Source of the DNA: Gammaproteobacteria bacterium
GTDB taxonomy: Bacteria; Pseudomonadota; Gammaproteobacteria; Pseudomonadales; Pseudomonadaceae
Length of the DNA stretch: 39,368 nucleotides
Assembly (NCBI GenBank): GCA_018826895.1
Contig: JAHJYA010000130.1
Span: 1 to 39,368, forward strand
Direction of reading: 5' to 3'
In this document: positions 27,585 to 36,597 of the stretch, in pieces
How positions within the stretch are numbered: position 1 is the stretch's first letter
Layout: each line of letters opens with the position of its first letter
The notes under the pieces: generated by a model
Seen by the model: only the letters and a program-made list of their open reading frames with translations
Told to the model about the DNA's origin: nothing
Database searches by the model: none
Made by a program: the position numbers and the translations under genes

Positions 27585-28616
27585 ATGGCCCTGCCCCGCA
27601 TCACATCGCCCCATGCCACGGGCCACAACCGTACCCAGCGGGTCATGCTACAGGTGCTGTTGGCCACGCTGCCGGGCATCTTCGCCCTGACCTGGCTGTT
27701 CGGCGCCGGCACCCTGTTCAACCTGCTATGGGCCAGCGTCTGCGCCCTGGGCTTCGAGGCAGCCATGCTGGCGGCGCGCAAGCGACCCGTACTGTTCTTT
27801 CTCAAGGACTGCAGCGCCCTGCTCACCGCCGTGCTCCTGGCCCTGGCCCTGCCGCCCTACTCGCCCTGGTGGCTGACCCTGGTAGCCTGCGGCTTTGCCA
27901 TCGGCTTCGGCAAGCAGCTCTATGGCGGCCTGGGGCAGAACCCGTTCAACCCGGCCATGCTCGGCTATGTGGTGGCGCTGATCTCCTTCCCGCTGGAAAT
28001 GACCAGCTGGCCGGCGCCGCATAGCATCGGCCTGGGCGAAGGGCTGGGGCACATCCTGGGCATTGCCAGCCTGCCCGATGGCTGGGCGCAAGCCACGGCG
28101 CTGGATGCCCTGAAAATCAATAAGAGCCTGACCATTGATGAGCTGCACGCCGCCAGCCCAGCCTTTGGCTACCTCGGCGGCGCTGGCAGCGAGGCGGTCA
28201 ACCTGGCGTTTCTCGCCGGTGGCCTGTATCTGCTGCACAAGCGCCTGTTCACCTGGCACGCGCCAGTCGGCATGCTCGCTGCGCTGTTCATCATGAGTCT
28301 GCTGTTCTGGAACGGCAGCGGCTCGGACTCCAACGGCTCGCCGCTGTTTCACCTGCTGACCGGCGCGACCATGCTCGGCGCATTCTTTATCGTCACCGAC
28401 CCGGTCAGCGGCGCCACCAGCAACCGCGGCCGGCTGATTTTCGGTGCTGGCGTGGGCATCCTGGCCTATGTGATCCGCGCCTGGGGCGGCTACCCCGATG
28501 GTGTGGCCTTCGCCGTACTGCTGATGAACCTGGCCGCGCCGACTATCGATTACTACACGCGCCCGCGCACCTACGGGCATCGCAAGCCCACGAATGGCTT
28601 CAAGGTGGGGGACTGA
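27585..28616 (+). CDS. rnfD: Rnf complex subunit D
   Basis: A 343-residue polytopic inner-membrane subunit related to NqrB, with about nine helices. FMN attachment by phosphoester is known for the family; the best candidate is Thr171 in [13 protein letters not shown], equivalent to the NqrB motif. A second conserved block, [13 protein letters not shown] near 272-284, is typical of RnfD. ATG 27585 has GGAG 7 nt upstream. The 54-bp gap after rnfC is the only gap of note in the operon. Confidence 0.96.
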   Translation: MALPRITSPHATGHNRTQRVMLQVLLATLPGIFALTWLFGAGTLFNLLWASVCALGFEAAMLAARKRPVLFFLKDCSALLTAVLLALALPPYSPWWLTLVACGFAIGFGKQLYGGLGQNPFNPAMLGYVVALISFPLEMTSWPAPHSIGLGEGLGHILGIASLPDGWAQATALDALKINKSLTIDELHAASPAFGYLGGAGSEAVNLAFLAGGLYLLHKRLFTWHAPVGMLAALFIMSLLFWNGSGSDSNGSPLFHLLTGATMLGAFFIVTDPVSGATSNRGRLIFGAGVGILAYVIRAWGGYPDGVAFAVLLMNLAAPTIDYYTRPRTYGHRKPTNGFKVGD

Positions 28617-28618
28617 AC

Positions 28619-29254
28619 ATGCTGCCGGAAATCAGCCACTCAATGCTGAAGAACGCCCTGGTCCTCGGCCTGTTTGCCATGGTCACGGTCGGCGGGGTCA
28701 CCCTGATCCAGCAAGCCACTGCAGGGCGCATCGAGGCCGCCGCCCGCGCCGCCCAGGTGCGCGCCCTGGGCGAGATCCTGCCACCGGGCAGTTATGACAA
28801 CGACCTGCTCGACGCCAGCATGAGCTTGCAGGACCCACTGCTTGGCGGGCGCGGCGCGCAACCGGCGTACCGGGCGTACAAAGACGGCCAACCCAGCGCG
28901 GTGATCCTGCAGATCACCGCACCGGATGGCTACAGCGGCGCCATCGAGCTGCTGGTGGGCATCCGCGCCGACGGCCAGGTCGCCGGCGTACGCGTGCTCA
29001 AGCACCGCGAAACTCCCGGCCTGGGCGACAAGATAGAGCTGGCCAAGAGTGCCTGGATCCACAGTTTCGCGGGCAAGTCGCTGAACAACCCCGATGAATC
29101 GGGCTGGGCGGTGAAAAAGGACCGCGGCGACTTCGATCAGTTTGCCGGCGCCACTATCACCCCACGGGCAGTGGTCAAGGCGGTGCACAATGCCCTGCTG
29201 TACTTCCAGGCCCATCGTGCCAGCCTGCTCGGCTTGCCGGAGACACAGCCATGA
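28619..29254 (+). CDS. rnfG: Rnf complex subunit G
   Basis: A 211-residue protein with one N-terminal membrane helix (about 11-31) and a periplasmic domain. It contains [12 protein letters not shown] and [13 protein letters not shown], in which Thr179 is the expected covalent FMN site. Residue 176 is Ala where many homologues have Ser or Thr, which I note but do not consider disabling. The gene begins 2 bp after rnfD and overlaps rnfE by 4 bp. Confidence 0.96.
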   Translation: MLPEISHSMLKNALVLGLFAMVTVGGVTLIQQATAGRIEAAARAAQVRALGEILPPGSYDNDLLDASMSLQDPLLGGRGAQPAYRAYKDGQPSAVILQITAPDGYSGAIELLVGIRADGQVAGVRVLKHRETPGLGDKIELAKSAWIHSFAGKSLNNPDESGWAVKKDRGDFDQFAGATITPRAVVKAVHNALLYFQAHRASLLGLPETQP

Positions 29255-29958
29255 CCCGTTACCGCGACATCACCGTAAATGGCCTGTGGAAGAACAACCC
29301 GGCCCTGGTGCAACTGCTCGGTCTCTGCCCGCTGCTGGGCGTGAGCAACTCCACGGTCAACGCCCTCGGCCTGGCGCTGGCCAGCGCGCTGGTGCTGATC
29401 TGCTCCAACACCGCAGTCTCGCTGGTGCGCGGGGTGGTCAATACGGCGGTGCGCCTGCCGGCCTTCGTGATGATCATCGCCGCCCTGACCACCTGCATCG
29501 AGTTACTGATGCAGGCCTTTACCTACGAGCTGTACCAGATCCTCGGTATCTTTATTCCGCTGATCACCACCAACTGCGTGATCCTCGGCCGCGCCGACGG
29601 CTTTGCCGCCAAGCACGACCCGGCACGCGCCGCCTACGACGGTTTGATGATGGGCATTGGCTTCGGCCTGGTGCTGGTGCTGATCGGTGCCGCGCGCGAA
29701 TTGCTCGGCACCGGTGCGCTACTGGCCAATATGCACCTGCTGTTCGGCCCCATCGCCAATGACTGGCAACTGACTCTGGTCGCGGACTACAAGGGCTTTC
29801 TGCTGGCGATCCTGCCGCCCGGTGCCTTTATCGTGCTGGGCCTGCTGATCGCCGGCAAGAACCGCATCGACCAGGCCCTGGCCGAGCGCGCCAAGGCCGC
29901 CGCCCCCGAAGCCCCCGTACAAAGTCGCCGGGTACGGGTGACCGGGGTGATCGAATGA
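29251..29958 (+). CDS. rnfE: Rnf complex subunit E
   Basis: A 235-residue six-helix membrane subunit homologous to RnfA. The conserved part is [19 protein letters not shown] and later [15 protein letters not shown], both hallmarks of RnfE/NqrD. The C-terminus is a soluble Arg/Ala-rich tail. It overlaps rnfG upstream and nth downstream by 4 bp each. Confidence 0.96.
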   Translation: MTRYRDITVNGLWKNNPALVQLLGLCPLLGVSNSTVNALGLALASALVLICSNTAVSLVRGVVNTAVRLPAFVMIIAALTTCIELLMQAFTYELYQILGIFIPLITTNCVILGRADGFAAKHDPARAAYDGLMMGIGFGLVLVLIGAARELLGTGALLANMHLLFGPIANDWQLTLVADYKGFLLAILPPGAFIVLGLLIAGKNRIDQALAERAKAAAPEAPVQSRRVRVTGVIE

Positions 29959-30593
29959 ACGCTGCCAAACGCCTGGAAATCTTCCGCCGTCTGCACGAAG
30001 ACAACCCTGAGCCCAAGACCGAGCTGGCCTACAGTACGCCGTTCGAACTGCTGGTGGCGGTGACCCTGTCGGCCCAGGCCACCGATGTCAGCGTCAACAA
30101 GGCCACGGCCAAACTGTTCCCCGTGGCCAACACCCCGGAGGCCATCTACGCCCTCGGCGTCGACGGCCTGTCGGCGTACATCAAGACCATCGGCCTGTAC
30201 AACAGCAAGGCAAAGAACGTCATCGAAGCCTGCCGCATCCTTATCGAGAAGCACGGCAGCCAGGTGCCGGACAACCGCGAAGACCTCGAAGCCCTGCCCG
30301 GCGTCGGCCGCAAGACCGCCAACGTGGTACTCAACACCGCCTTTCGCCAGTTGGCCATGGCCGTGGACACGCATATCTTCCGCGTCAGCAACCGCACCGG
30401 CATCGCACCGGGCAAGAACGTGGTGGAAGTGGAAAAGAAGCTGCTCAAGTTCGTGCCCAAGGACTATCTGCTCGATGCGCACCACTGGCTGATCCTGCAC
30501 GGGCGCTACGTCTGTGTGGCACGCAAGCCGCGCTGTGGCAGTTGCCGTATCGAAGATTTGTGCGAATACCGCGAGAAAACCTCGAACGATTGA
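29955..30593 (+). CDS. nth: Endonuclease III
   Basis: A 212-residue base-excision DNA glycosylase/AP lyase for oxidised pyrimidines. The helix-hairpin-helix [12 protein letters not shown] contains catalytic Lys120, and Asp138 is in AVDTHIFR, both at the same numbers as in E. coli Nth. The C-terminal [4Fe-4S] loop has Cys187, Cys194, Cys197 and Cys203. Its ATG overlaps the rnfE stop, as in the rsx-nth operon of E. coli and PA3489-PA3495. Confidence 0.98.
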   Translation: MNAAKRLEIFRRLHEDNPEPKTELAYSTPFELLVAVTLSAQATDVSVNKATAKLFPVANTPEAIYALGVDGLSAYIKTIGLYNSKAKNVIEACRILIEKHGSQVPDNREDLEALPGVGRKTANVVLNTAFRQLAMAVDTHIFRVSNRTGIAPGKNVVEVEKKLLKFVPKDYLLDAHHWLILHGRYVCVARKPRCGSCRIEDLCEYREKTSND

Positions 30594-30610
30594 GCATCAG
30601 AGGTTTTCTC
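30573..30610 (+). terminator. Hairpin overlapping the end of nth
   Basis: GAGAAAACCTC (30573-30583) and GAGGTTTTCTC (30600-30610) form a perfect 11-bp stem with a 16-nt loop that contains the nth stop codon. T-rich right arm, no separate T-tract. Possibly a terminator or a stability element of the rnf-nth transcript. Confidence 0.5.
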
Positions 30611-30635
30611 ATGGGTATCGATTGAAAAAATCTTT

Positions 30636-30664
30636 TTTACCCGCCCGGTATTTGTCTATATAAG
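30636..30664 (+). promoter_or_regulatory. Candidate promoter of the PA3496-family gene
   Basis: TTTACC (30636-30641), 17-bp spacer, TATAAG (30659-30664), about 35 bp before the start at 30700. The consensus is moderate. No other evidence. Confidence 0.4.
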
Positions 30665-30699
30665 GTGCGCAATCGCCCCCGTAGCCTGGAGTGAATGCA

Positions 30700-30879
30700 A
30701 TGAGCACCGGCAAAGAGAACCTTGAACTCGAAGACGACTTCGTCGCGGAAGACGCGGATGATGCCGAAGCACCGGTCGAAGTGGCGAAAACCAACCTGAC
30801 CAAGCGCCGCATCATCGACAACTTCCTCGAAGAACGTCGTTTGCACAAACAGCTGGCCGAGTACGACTTCGATATCTGA
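30700..30879 (+). CDS. PA3496-family small acidic protein
   Basis: A 59-residue protein: acidic N-terminal half (ELEDDFVAEDADDAEAP) and a basic/helical C-terminal half (TKRRIIDNFLEERRLHKQL ending in YDFDI). It matches what I recall as the PA3496 family, named by some annotators as putative envelope integrity. The function is not established. The ATG at 30700 is favoured by TGGAG at 30687-30691 rather than the GTG at 30691, which overlaps the SD. Own terminator downstream. Follows nth as PA3496 follows PA3495. Confidence 0.85.
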   Translation: MSTGKENLELEDDFVAEDADDAEAPVEVAKTNLTKRRIIDNFLEERRLHKQLAEYDFDI

Positions 30880-30888
30880 AGCCGCTCA

Positions 30889-30936
30889 CCAACAAAAAGC
30901 CCCGTCCAGGTAGCCTGGCCGGGGCTTTTTTGTTGG
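30889..30936. terminator. Strong bidirectional terminator
   Basis: A long near-perfect palindrome extends from CCAACAAAAAGCCCC through CCAGG-TAG-CCTGG to GGGGCTTTTTTGTTGG. It works on plus for the PA3496-family gene and by symmetry on minus. Confidence 0.92.
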
Positions 30937-30963
30937 CTGTGTTGCACGGCGTCAATGCTTTTC

Positions 30964-31053
30964 GTGGGAGCCGCGCCCCGCGGCGAATGCCATGGACAAC
31001 GCCGAAATAACTGAATGGCTGCAATCGATTCGCCCCGTGGCGGGGCTCCTACG
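30964..31053. repeat. Inverted pair of REP palindromes
   Basis: GTGGGAGCCGCGCCCCGCGG (from 30964) and, in reverse, CGTAGGAGCCCCGCCACGGG (31053 back to 31034) are two REP-type units ending in GCGAAT, facing each other across about 45 bp. This is a BIME-like pair of the pseudomonad REP class that is mobilised by RAYT proteins elsewhere in a genome. It marks the left edge of the variable island. Confidence 0.75.
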
Positions 31054-31123
31054 CGCGTTCGCTGGTTCACACAGGTGCTGCGTTATGACCTGCATAGCCT
31101 TAAACAGGAGCTGACTGACTCGG

Positions 31124-31521
31124 CTAAATGCTGGCCGCACTCAACAACGCCAACTCTTCTGCGCTCAGCACAAGATCAGCCGCTTCTACCAACATGGGCA
31201 ATTGCGCAGGGCTGGTAATGCTTGCGATAGGCGCACTGATGCCGGGTTGCTGTCTCAGCCAGGCCAGGGCAACACTGGCCTGGCTGACTACACGCTGCTG
31301 AGCAACGCTCAGCAGGGCTGCCAGGATCCGCTGCCCACAGGGAGTGAAGTAACGCTGCAGATCTTCAGCACGCGGGTGCCCCTGAATATCTGCGACATCT
31401 CGGTACTTACCTGTGAGAAAACCGGATGCCAAGCTGAAGTAGCTGACCACTGCAATATGGTTATCCAAGGCAAAGCCCTGGATGCTCTGCTCAAAATCGG
31501 CACGATCATGCAGGTTGTACT
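31124..31521 (-). pseudogene. Truncated aldo/keto reductase
   Basis: About 132 codons of a NADPH aldo/keto reductase are open on the minus strand, beginning YNLHDRADFE and then HIAVVSYFSLASGFLTGKYR, the C-terminal cofactor-pocket half of the YajO/GCY-like AKR family. The C-terminus (SAEELALLSAASI, TAG at 31124) is intact. The first half with the catalytic Tyr and Lys is missing. The break at about 31522 coincides with an insertion-sequence end, so the gene was interrupted there and the 5' part is gone. No start codon with SD is visible. Confidence 0.8.
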
Positions 31522-31610
31522 TGAATCGCCCCGGATTCCCTAGACACTTTCCAGGCTCTGAAAATAGCGCTTTTCAAACTCTATCGGCGACAGCTGGTTG
31601 TTGAAACCGT
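31522..31610 (-). mobile_element. 3' remnant of an IS3-family insertion sequence
   Basis: The plus strand starts TGAATCGCCCCGGATTCCCT, which looks like an IS3-type terminal repeat. On the minus strand the last codons read HGFNNQLSPIEFEKRYFQ and then SLESV with TAG, the typical C-terminus of an IS3-family OrfB transposase. Only about 25 codons remain; no orfA, DDE core or second end is present. The upstream codons no longer fit the family, so the remnant probably ends near 31610. Confidence 0.75.
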
Positions 31611-31911
31611 GCCCGCAGAGGGCATGCCAGAAGATTAAAAGTCCTTCTAACGCTCTGTTTTCAATAGAAATCGTTCTGCGAGGTAGCGCGGGGAGTGCAA
31701 GAGTAGAGAGGTCTTAATGTCATAAAACGGGGCGCAACACCCCAAAATGAAGCGCGGGGTTACGGCAGGTAACGCGCCAACATCCGCTCAATCAGCGAGG
31801 GCGCGACGGTGCCGGTCGACAACTACGCGGCCTGGGGCCAAAGAGGTGTCATCAAGACGCGTGATAAGGCGGGAGATACAGGCTGCTGCGGGATAACCGC
31901 GGCGCAGAAGA
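31611..31911. other. Scrambled remnant sequence without a gene
   Basis: No convincing gene. A short minus-strand frame (about 31762-31810) reads STGTVAPSLIERMLARYLP then stop. It looks like the C-terminus of some lost protein, which I cannot identify. Short lysine/arginine-poor frames elsewhere carry no SD. Probably debris from insertion and deletion. Confidence 0.5.
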
Positions 31912-31936
31912 AAGGTCCAGCACGGCGCTGGACCTT
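31912..31936 (-). terminator. Terminator after the PotF-like gene
   Basis: AAGGTCCAGC/GCTGGACCTT is a perfect 10-bp stem with loop ACGGC; on minus it is followed by TCTTCT. It lies 9 bp past the stop of the binding-protein gene and probably ends the hydrolase-porin-binding protein transcript. Confidence 0.8.
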
Positions 31937-31944
31937 GAAGGATT

Positions 31945-33045
31945 TTACTTACCGGTACGTATCGCGTTCCACGTGCGCATGCGAATGCGCTCAACGTTCT
32001 GCGGCAATGCTTTGAGCACAAAAAGCGAAGGCAGTCTGTCCGCCGGTATATACATGTTCGGGTTATCGCGGACACTGGGATCAATCAGAGCGGTGGCATC
32101 CTTGTTGGCGTTGGGGTAGCCAATGGCGTTGGTGGCCTTGGCAATGACGTCGGGGCGCATCATGTAGTCGAGAAACGCATGCGCTTCGTCGCGATTCACT
32201 GCGCCCTTAGGAATAGCCATCACATCCGACCAAAGCGGAGCGCCTTCTTTGGGCAGAATCATGTCAATTTTGACGCCCTTACCGGCAGCGTCAGCCAGAC
32301 GCGTTGCCAGCGCAACACCACCGGACCAACCTATACCGACGCAGATATCGCCGTTCGCCAGGTCCATGCCATAACGCGACGAGCTGAAGTAGTTGATATA
32401 GGGCCGAATCGAGATCATCAGCTCTTGGGCTTTGCGGTAGTCCTCTGCACTGGTGGAGTGTGAAGGCAAACCTAGGTACTGCAGCGTAATGGGTAAAATC
32501 TCATTGGCCGCATCGATAAAGCCGACGCCACACTTGGCCAGTTTGGCGATATTTTCTTCCTTGAAGATCAGGTCCCAACTGTCCAACTTCGCATCCGGCC
32601 CAAGCGCCTTGCGGACCATATCGACGTTGTAACCAATCAATGTCGTGCCCCACATATAAGGGATCGCATATTGGTTACCCTCGTCGCCGGTGGCCGCTAA
32701 GTTGACCATGAAGGACTCGTCCAGGTGCGACCAGTTGTTTAACTTGCTGCGATCCAAAGGCTCGAAGGCGCCAGCCTGAATGAACTTGGCCAGGTTGGCT
32801 GCACTGGGGAACACCACGTCATACCCGGAGTTACCCGTGAGTAGCTTGGATTCGAGCATTTCAATGCTATCGAATACGTCGTAGACCGGACGAATACCGG
32901 TCTCGGCTTCAAAGTCCTTGAGAATCTCACCCGGCAAGTATTCAAGCCAGTTGTAAATTCGCACCGTGCGTTGTTCTGCAACTACCGAACTGCTGACGAC
33001 AATAAGGGCTATTGCTGCCGTGATAAAACGTACCAAAGAATTCAT
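31945..33045 (-). CDS. PotF/SpuD-like periplasmic polyamine-binding protein (orphan)
   Basis: A 366-residue type II-like periplasmic binding protein. The signal peptide (TAAIALIVVSSSVVAEQ) is followed by VRIYNWLEYLPGEILKDFEAETGI, typical of PotF/PotD-family spermidine/putrescine binding proteins, then YDVVFPSAANLAKFI, IPYMWGTTLIGYN and GWSGGVALATR. No ATPase or permease genes lie beside it, unlike potFGHI. It follows the porin gene by 39 bp and has its own terminator, so it is the last gene of the unit. An amine or amide ligand is likely but not proven. Confidence 0.9.
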   Translation of the reverse strand: MNSLVRFITAAIALIVVSSSVVAEQRTVRIYNWLEYLPGEILKDFEAETGIRPVYDVFDSIEMLESKLLTGNSGYDVVFPSAANLAKFIQAGAFEPLDRSKLNNWSHLDESFMVNLAATGDEGNQYAIPYMWGTTLIGYNVDMVRKALGPDAKLDSWDLIFKEENIAKLAKCGVGFIDAANEILPITLQYLGLPSHSTSAEDYRKAQELMISIRPYINYFSSSRYGMDLANGDICVGIGWSGGVALATRLADAAGKGVKIDMILPKEGAPLWSDVMAIPKGAVNRDEAHAFLDYMMRPDVIAKATNAIGYPNANKDATALIDPSVRDNPNMYIPADRLPSLFVLKALPQNVERIRMRTWNAIRTGK

Positions 33046-33084
33046 GTGACTCTCCTGTGCACCAGCCAGGCTGGTGCAGCATCA

Positions 33085-34410
33085 TCAATAACGATAAGTG
33101 AAATACATTTCGACAGCGGAGAAATCTTTGTCCGCCAGCAGTTGTTTGGCGGCTGCCTTGGGCTGTACCCAGTTATACGAGAACGAGGTGTACAAGCGCG
33201 GAGTGGGCGTCCAGTCGAGGTAGATCACGCTCTCGTCAGCAAAGCGCCGGTCGCTGACCGGTGCGCCGAACAGATTCTTTTCATCGAGAGAGAACTGATA
33301 ATGCATGGCACCCACAGTAACCGTTGGGTGTACATGGGTTTTAAGGGACCAGGTGTGAACAGTCTGGTTGCTGTTGTTGAGCAGGTAGTTACCCACCACA
33401 TCGCCAATCAGCCAGGTGCCCCAGTCGATAAAGCCCTTACTCAGCGAGTCCCAAGCTTCGCGCTTGTTATCGCCCAGGTTTTCATCGCCAGAGAAGTAGG
33501 CATAGCGGTAGCCAAGCACCGGCTGCAGGGGTAAATCGCTGAACGCGTACTCGGCCTTGGCGTACCAGGCTTTGGCGTCATACTCGACCCCACTGCCCTC
33601 GCCGCCCTGGATCGCGTATTCGGCGTTCAGGGTCAGGTCATCAATGCCAGGCAACTTGGCGTTCAAAGCACGCAGGTTGTAGACCTCCATGCCCTCACGC
33701 GGGGTCGCCAGGTTGGATGAGCGCTCTTCTGAGTCGAGTTTCATCGCCATTGCGCCAAAGGTTGCTACCTCGGGCACTGTGTAATCGACGTTTACCCCGT
33801 TCATGCGGTAGTCACCGAGGTGGTCATCGGTGCGCAGGCTGAATGCCTGTACAGCAAGCGCGTCGCGCGACCAGGCGAGTACCGCTGAGTCACGAAAGGC
33901 CGTGCGCGGCCCTAACCAAAAAGCGCCATCGTTGTGAAAATCGAGGTTGCCATCCATGACGATAAAGCCAGTACCAATCATGTAATCCTGGCGCCCGGCA
34001 GTGAAGCGCCAGTTACCGGCGCGAAAGCCCGCATACGCCTCCTCTACCGAGACACGCCCATCAGAGCTGCGAGTGAAACCGCCCGCATCACCGTCGCCAA
34101 AGGTCGAAGCCGCGACGACCGAGCCCTTGGCCAGCCAATCGAAATCCGGGTTCAGCGCGTAGTTGAAGCTGACCGCTGGCTTGACATACACCTCCTGCCA
34201 GTCGGCCCGTTTACCGGTGTTTTGACCGCTGCGCGTGTCAACCCGGCCTGCGCCGAAGTTGACGTTGCGCGTGCTGATGGACGCACCACCGGCAGTGAGG
34301 CTGACCTCGCCAGAGAGGTCGCCCTCCTCGAAGGTGTAGCCGGCCATGGCGGCGGGGCTGGCCAATACCGCAACGGTCAGCAATGAGGGGACACGTGGGA
34401 CTCGCATCAT
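33085..34410 (-). CDS. Outer-membrane porin (alginate-export/DUF1302-like barrel)
   Basis: A 441-residue protein with signal peptide (LTVAVLASPAAMAG) and an amphipathic beta-strand pattern throughout, ending in the C-terminal aromatic signature MYFTYRY. Strands such as VKPAVSFNYALNPDFDW, WRFTAGRQDYMIG and PRLYTSFSYNWVQP fit an alginate-export-like or DUF1302-like channel. I could not choose between these families by eye. AGGAG precedes the ATG by 6 nt. Between hydrolase (129 bp) and binding-protein gene (39 bp), it probably serves their substrate's uptake. Confidence 0.82.
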   Translation of the reverse strand: MMRVPRVPSLLTVAVLASPAAMAGYTFEEGDLSGEVSLTAGGASISTRNVNFGAGRVDTRSGQNTGKRADWQEVYVKPAVSFNYALNPDFDWLAKGSVVAASTFGDGDAGGFTRSSDGRVSVEEAYAGFRAGNWRFTAGRQDYMIGTGFIVMDGNLDFHNDGAFWLGPRTAFRDSAVLAWSRDALAVQAFSLRTDDHLGDYRMNGVNVDYTVPEVATFGAMAMKLDSEERSSNLATPREGMEVYNLRALNAKLPGIDDLTLNAEYAIQGGEGSGVEYDAKAWYAKAEYAFSDLPLQPVLGYRYAYFSGDENLGDNKREAWDSLSKGFIDWGTWLIGDVVGNYLLNNSNQTVHTWSLKTHVHPTVTVGAMHYQFSLDEKNLFGAPVSDRRFADESVIYLDWTPTPRLYTSFSYNWVQPKAAAKQLLADKDFSAVEMYFTYRY

Positions 34411-34494
34411 GGGTTGCTCCTGGTTGATTGTTTTTGTGTCACAGGGCAGTTTTCAGGCGACAACCGTCGCCATCGCGCTTACAGCAGCGCGGAG

Positions 34495-34516
34495 CCGACA
34501 GGCATGTGCCTGTCGG
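34495..34516. repeat. Perfect palindrome between hydrolase and porin genes
   Basis: CCGACAGGCA-TG-TGCCTGTCGG is a 10-bp inverted repeat. It lies 23 bp past the hydrolase stop and 85 bp before the porin start. It has no T-tract on the minus strand. It may be an attenuating hairpin, an mRNA processing site or an operator. Confidence 0.55.
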
Positions 34517-34538
34517 TGGATCTTTTTGTAATGGGGGA

Positions 34539-35813
34539 TCAGTTCGCGTAATGGCGGGCCAGTGCGCGGAGTGCACGAACGTTGTCTGGGTCGAAAATGC
34601 TGATTGCCTCAGGTAGCGACGACTGCTTGACGATCACCACATCGGTGTCACGATCGACAAACAGGTATTGCCCACTGATGCCGCAGGCCATCAACGCCTG
34701 GCTGTGGTCGTTGAACACGTACCACTGGCTGCGGTATGAGGCGCCAGGCGTCCAGCTACTGAACTCTTCATTGGCGGCGTAAATCGCCGGATCGCTGCCC
34801 TGCGCAATGGCATCGACGACACGCGAATCAAGCACTCGACGCCCTTCACACAGGCCGTCATTGGCCAGCATCAGGCCAAACCGGGCGATGTCTCGTGCGG
34901 TGGCGCTGTAGCCTGCGCCGGCCACACCACGGCCCCAGGGATCGGCCATGAAATAACCGTCACGCTGACAGCCAAGTTGCTGCCAAACGTCGGCCAGCAT
35001 ATGCGCGCACGCCTTGCCGCTCGCACGCTCCATCACCCAGGCCAAGGCTTCTGTGGTGGCTGTGACGTAATGGAAGAAGCCACCGTGCTCGCCCTTTTTA
35101 CGCAGCGAAGGCAGGTACTGATAAAGCGAGGCGTGCTTAGCGTATGCCGCCGGGGCGGGTTGGAAGCCGCAGGCGTAGCCGAACTGGGAGCTTTCCGAGG
35201 TGGGGTCGTCGTAACGCTCGGTGTAGGCGATGCCCACGGCCATATCCAGAAGCTGGCGGACCGTTGCATCGGCAAAAGCGCTGCCGGCGAATTCAGGCAC
35301 ATAGTGGTCAGCCCGCAGTTGCGGGTTCATCACCCCCTCGCAAATGAGCTGCTCTGCCAGCACACCGATCAGCGACTTGGTCACCGAAAACATGATGTGG
35401 CGGTCGCTGGGCATCTGGCCATTGAAGTAACGCTCGTACTTGACCTGCCCACGGTGCAGCACGATGAACGCATCGCAGTGGCTGGCCAGCAGGTGCTCAT
35501 CCAGGCGGATAGTCAGCCCGCAGATGCTTTCAAAACTGAACCCATCCAGGTCCTCTGCTACCACCGGCAGTGGGTTTGGTGCGCCCTCGCCAGCCGCAAC
35601 AGAGATGCTGGGGCGCAGCCTGGCGAGGTGGCGGAAGCCCCATTTGTTGAACGGCGGGCTCATCCAGTTGGCCCAGGTCACGCGTTGCGCCTCAGCGGGC
35701 GGGAAGCCCGTCATGAAGGTGTCTGGGCGAACGTCACTCAGCAGTGCCTCGTGAGCATCGGCGTAGTGCCGGGCGAGTTTTTGAGCGGTAGGCGAATCCG
35801 TGTGAAGCGACAT
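34539..35813 (-). CDS. NylB-like serine hydrolase (6-aminohexanoate-dimer hydrolase family)
   Basis: A 424-residue beta-lactamase-fold hydrolase. SVTK at 143-146 is the SxxK motif (Ser143, Lys146), Tyr249 in FFHYVTATTEALAW matches the catalytic Tyr of the NylB group, and TVRQLLDMAVGIAYTE is typical of that branch. No signal peptide, so cytoplasmic. The family hydrolyses esters and, in NylB, linear amide oligomers; the substrate here is unknown. ATG 35813 has CAGGAAC upstream. It is divergent from tetR and first in the minus-strand unit with the porin and binding protein. Confidence 0.85.
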   Translation of the reverse strand: MSLHTDSPTAQKLARHYADAHEALLSDVRPDTFMTGFPPAEAQRVTWANWMSPPFNKWGFRHLARLRPSISVAAGEGAPNPLPVVAEDLDGFSFESICGLTIRLDEHLLASHCDAFIVLHRGQVKYERYFNGQMPSDRHIMFSVTKSLIGVLAEQLICEGVMNPQLRADHYVPEFAGSAFADATVRQLLDMAVGIAYTERYDDPTSESSQFGYACGFQPAPAAYAKHASLYQYLPSLRKKGEHGGFFHYVTATTEALAWVMERASGKACAHMLADVWQQLGCQRDGYFMADPWGRGVAGAGYSATARDIARFGLMLANDGLCEGRRVLDSRVVDAIAQGSDPAIYAANEEFSSWTPGASYRSQWYVFNDHSQALMACGISGQYLFVDRDTDVVIVKQSSLPEAISIFDPDNVRALRALARHYAN

Positions 35814-35861
35814 AGAACAGGTTCCTGTCTGGAGCTCTGCGCGCGGCAGATGTGACAGAAT

Positions 35862-35893
35862 AATTAATCGGATAAATTACTTTAGTCAATAAA
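35862..35893. promoter_or_regulatory. Candidate TetR operator and hydrolase promoter
   Basis: In the 148-bp divergent gap: AATTAATCGGATAAATT (35862-35878), a 17-bp imperfect palindrome with 7 of 8 arm pairs, then TTTAGTCAATAAA (35881-35893), nearly palindromic. On minus the latter supplies a -35-like TTGACT. TTTAGTCAATAAA recurs exactly at 37210-37222 before the DUF3237 gene. This suggests a shared regulator, most simply the adjacent TetR. No binding data. Confidence 0.55.
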
Positions 35894-35961
35894 ATATTTT
35901 TGCAAGAAAGCATTAGCCGTTATGCTGGCCGTCACGGACCTATGAGTTTCAGGAGCACGCC

Positions 35962-36591
35962 TTGACCGGACTGCGAGAACGACAGAAAAAAATGCGCCGC
36001 CAGGCCATCAGCCGGGCTGGGGTCAAGCTGTTCGAGCGCAAGGGGTTTCAGAGCACGACGATTGAGCAGATTGCTCAGGAAGCTGGAGTCTCAGCGCCAA
36101 CAGTCTTCAAATACTTTGGCTCGAAACATGAAATTCTGGTGGAGATGTTGCAAGAAGGTGATCAGCGCGCCATCAGTGAGGCCCGCGCACATATTGCCGA
36201 GATGGATGACCCGCTCGACGCCCTTTGCTACCTTGAAAAAGTTCTGGTTGATCAAGCACTTGCAATGCTTCCAGCGCCTATCTGGCGTGAACTGTTGCTG
36301 CACGTACTCAGTGGCGGCCTCAACGGTTTGCCAGGCAGTTACAAGCGCATGAATGACGTCTTGCGCGGAGAGATCGCCGGGCTTTTACGCGAGTTACAAA
36401 AGGCTGGAAAACTGCGCGCTGACCTGGATGTTGACCTGGCCGCCTTTCTGCTCAATGACTACTCGCACCTGCAGCTGCTGCGGCTGACAAGTAGCGAACC
36501 CCTCGACCTGGAAACCCATCGCCAACAGGTTCGTCAGACCTCTGGCTTGATTCTCTATGGGATGGCGGCTGCCAAGCCCGATAACGGGTAA
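35962..36591 (+). CDS. TetR/AcrR family regulator
   Basis: A 209-residue one-component regulator. The N-terminal HTH is at about 31-52 (STTIEQIAQEAGVSAPTVFKYFGSK), followed by a helical ligand-binding domain. The start is TTG at 35962 with AGGAG 6 nt upstream; the ATG at 35992 has no SD and would cut the first helix. It is divergent from the hydrolase gene, which it probably represses. It is convergent with the DUF3237 gene, 6 bp between stops and no terminator. Confidence 0.9.
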   Translation: MTGLRERQKKMRRQAISRAGVKLFERKGFQSTTIEQIAQEAGVSAPTVFKYFGSKHEILVEMLQEGDQRAISEARAHIAEMDDPLDALCYLEKVLVDQALAMLPAPIWRELLLHVLSGGLNGLPGSYKRMNDVLRGEIAGLLRELQKAGKLRADLDVDLAAFLLNDYSHLQLLRLTSSEPLDLETHRQQVRQTSGLILYGMAAAKPDNG

Positions 36592-36597
36592 TCGGTA

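Noticed and set aside
27530..28024. 164-codon frame overlapping the start of rnfD
   Set aside because: Out of frame with rnfD and lacks any conserved motif; rnfD is unmistakable.
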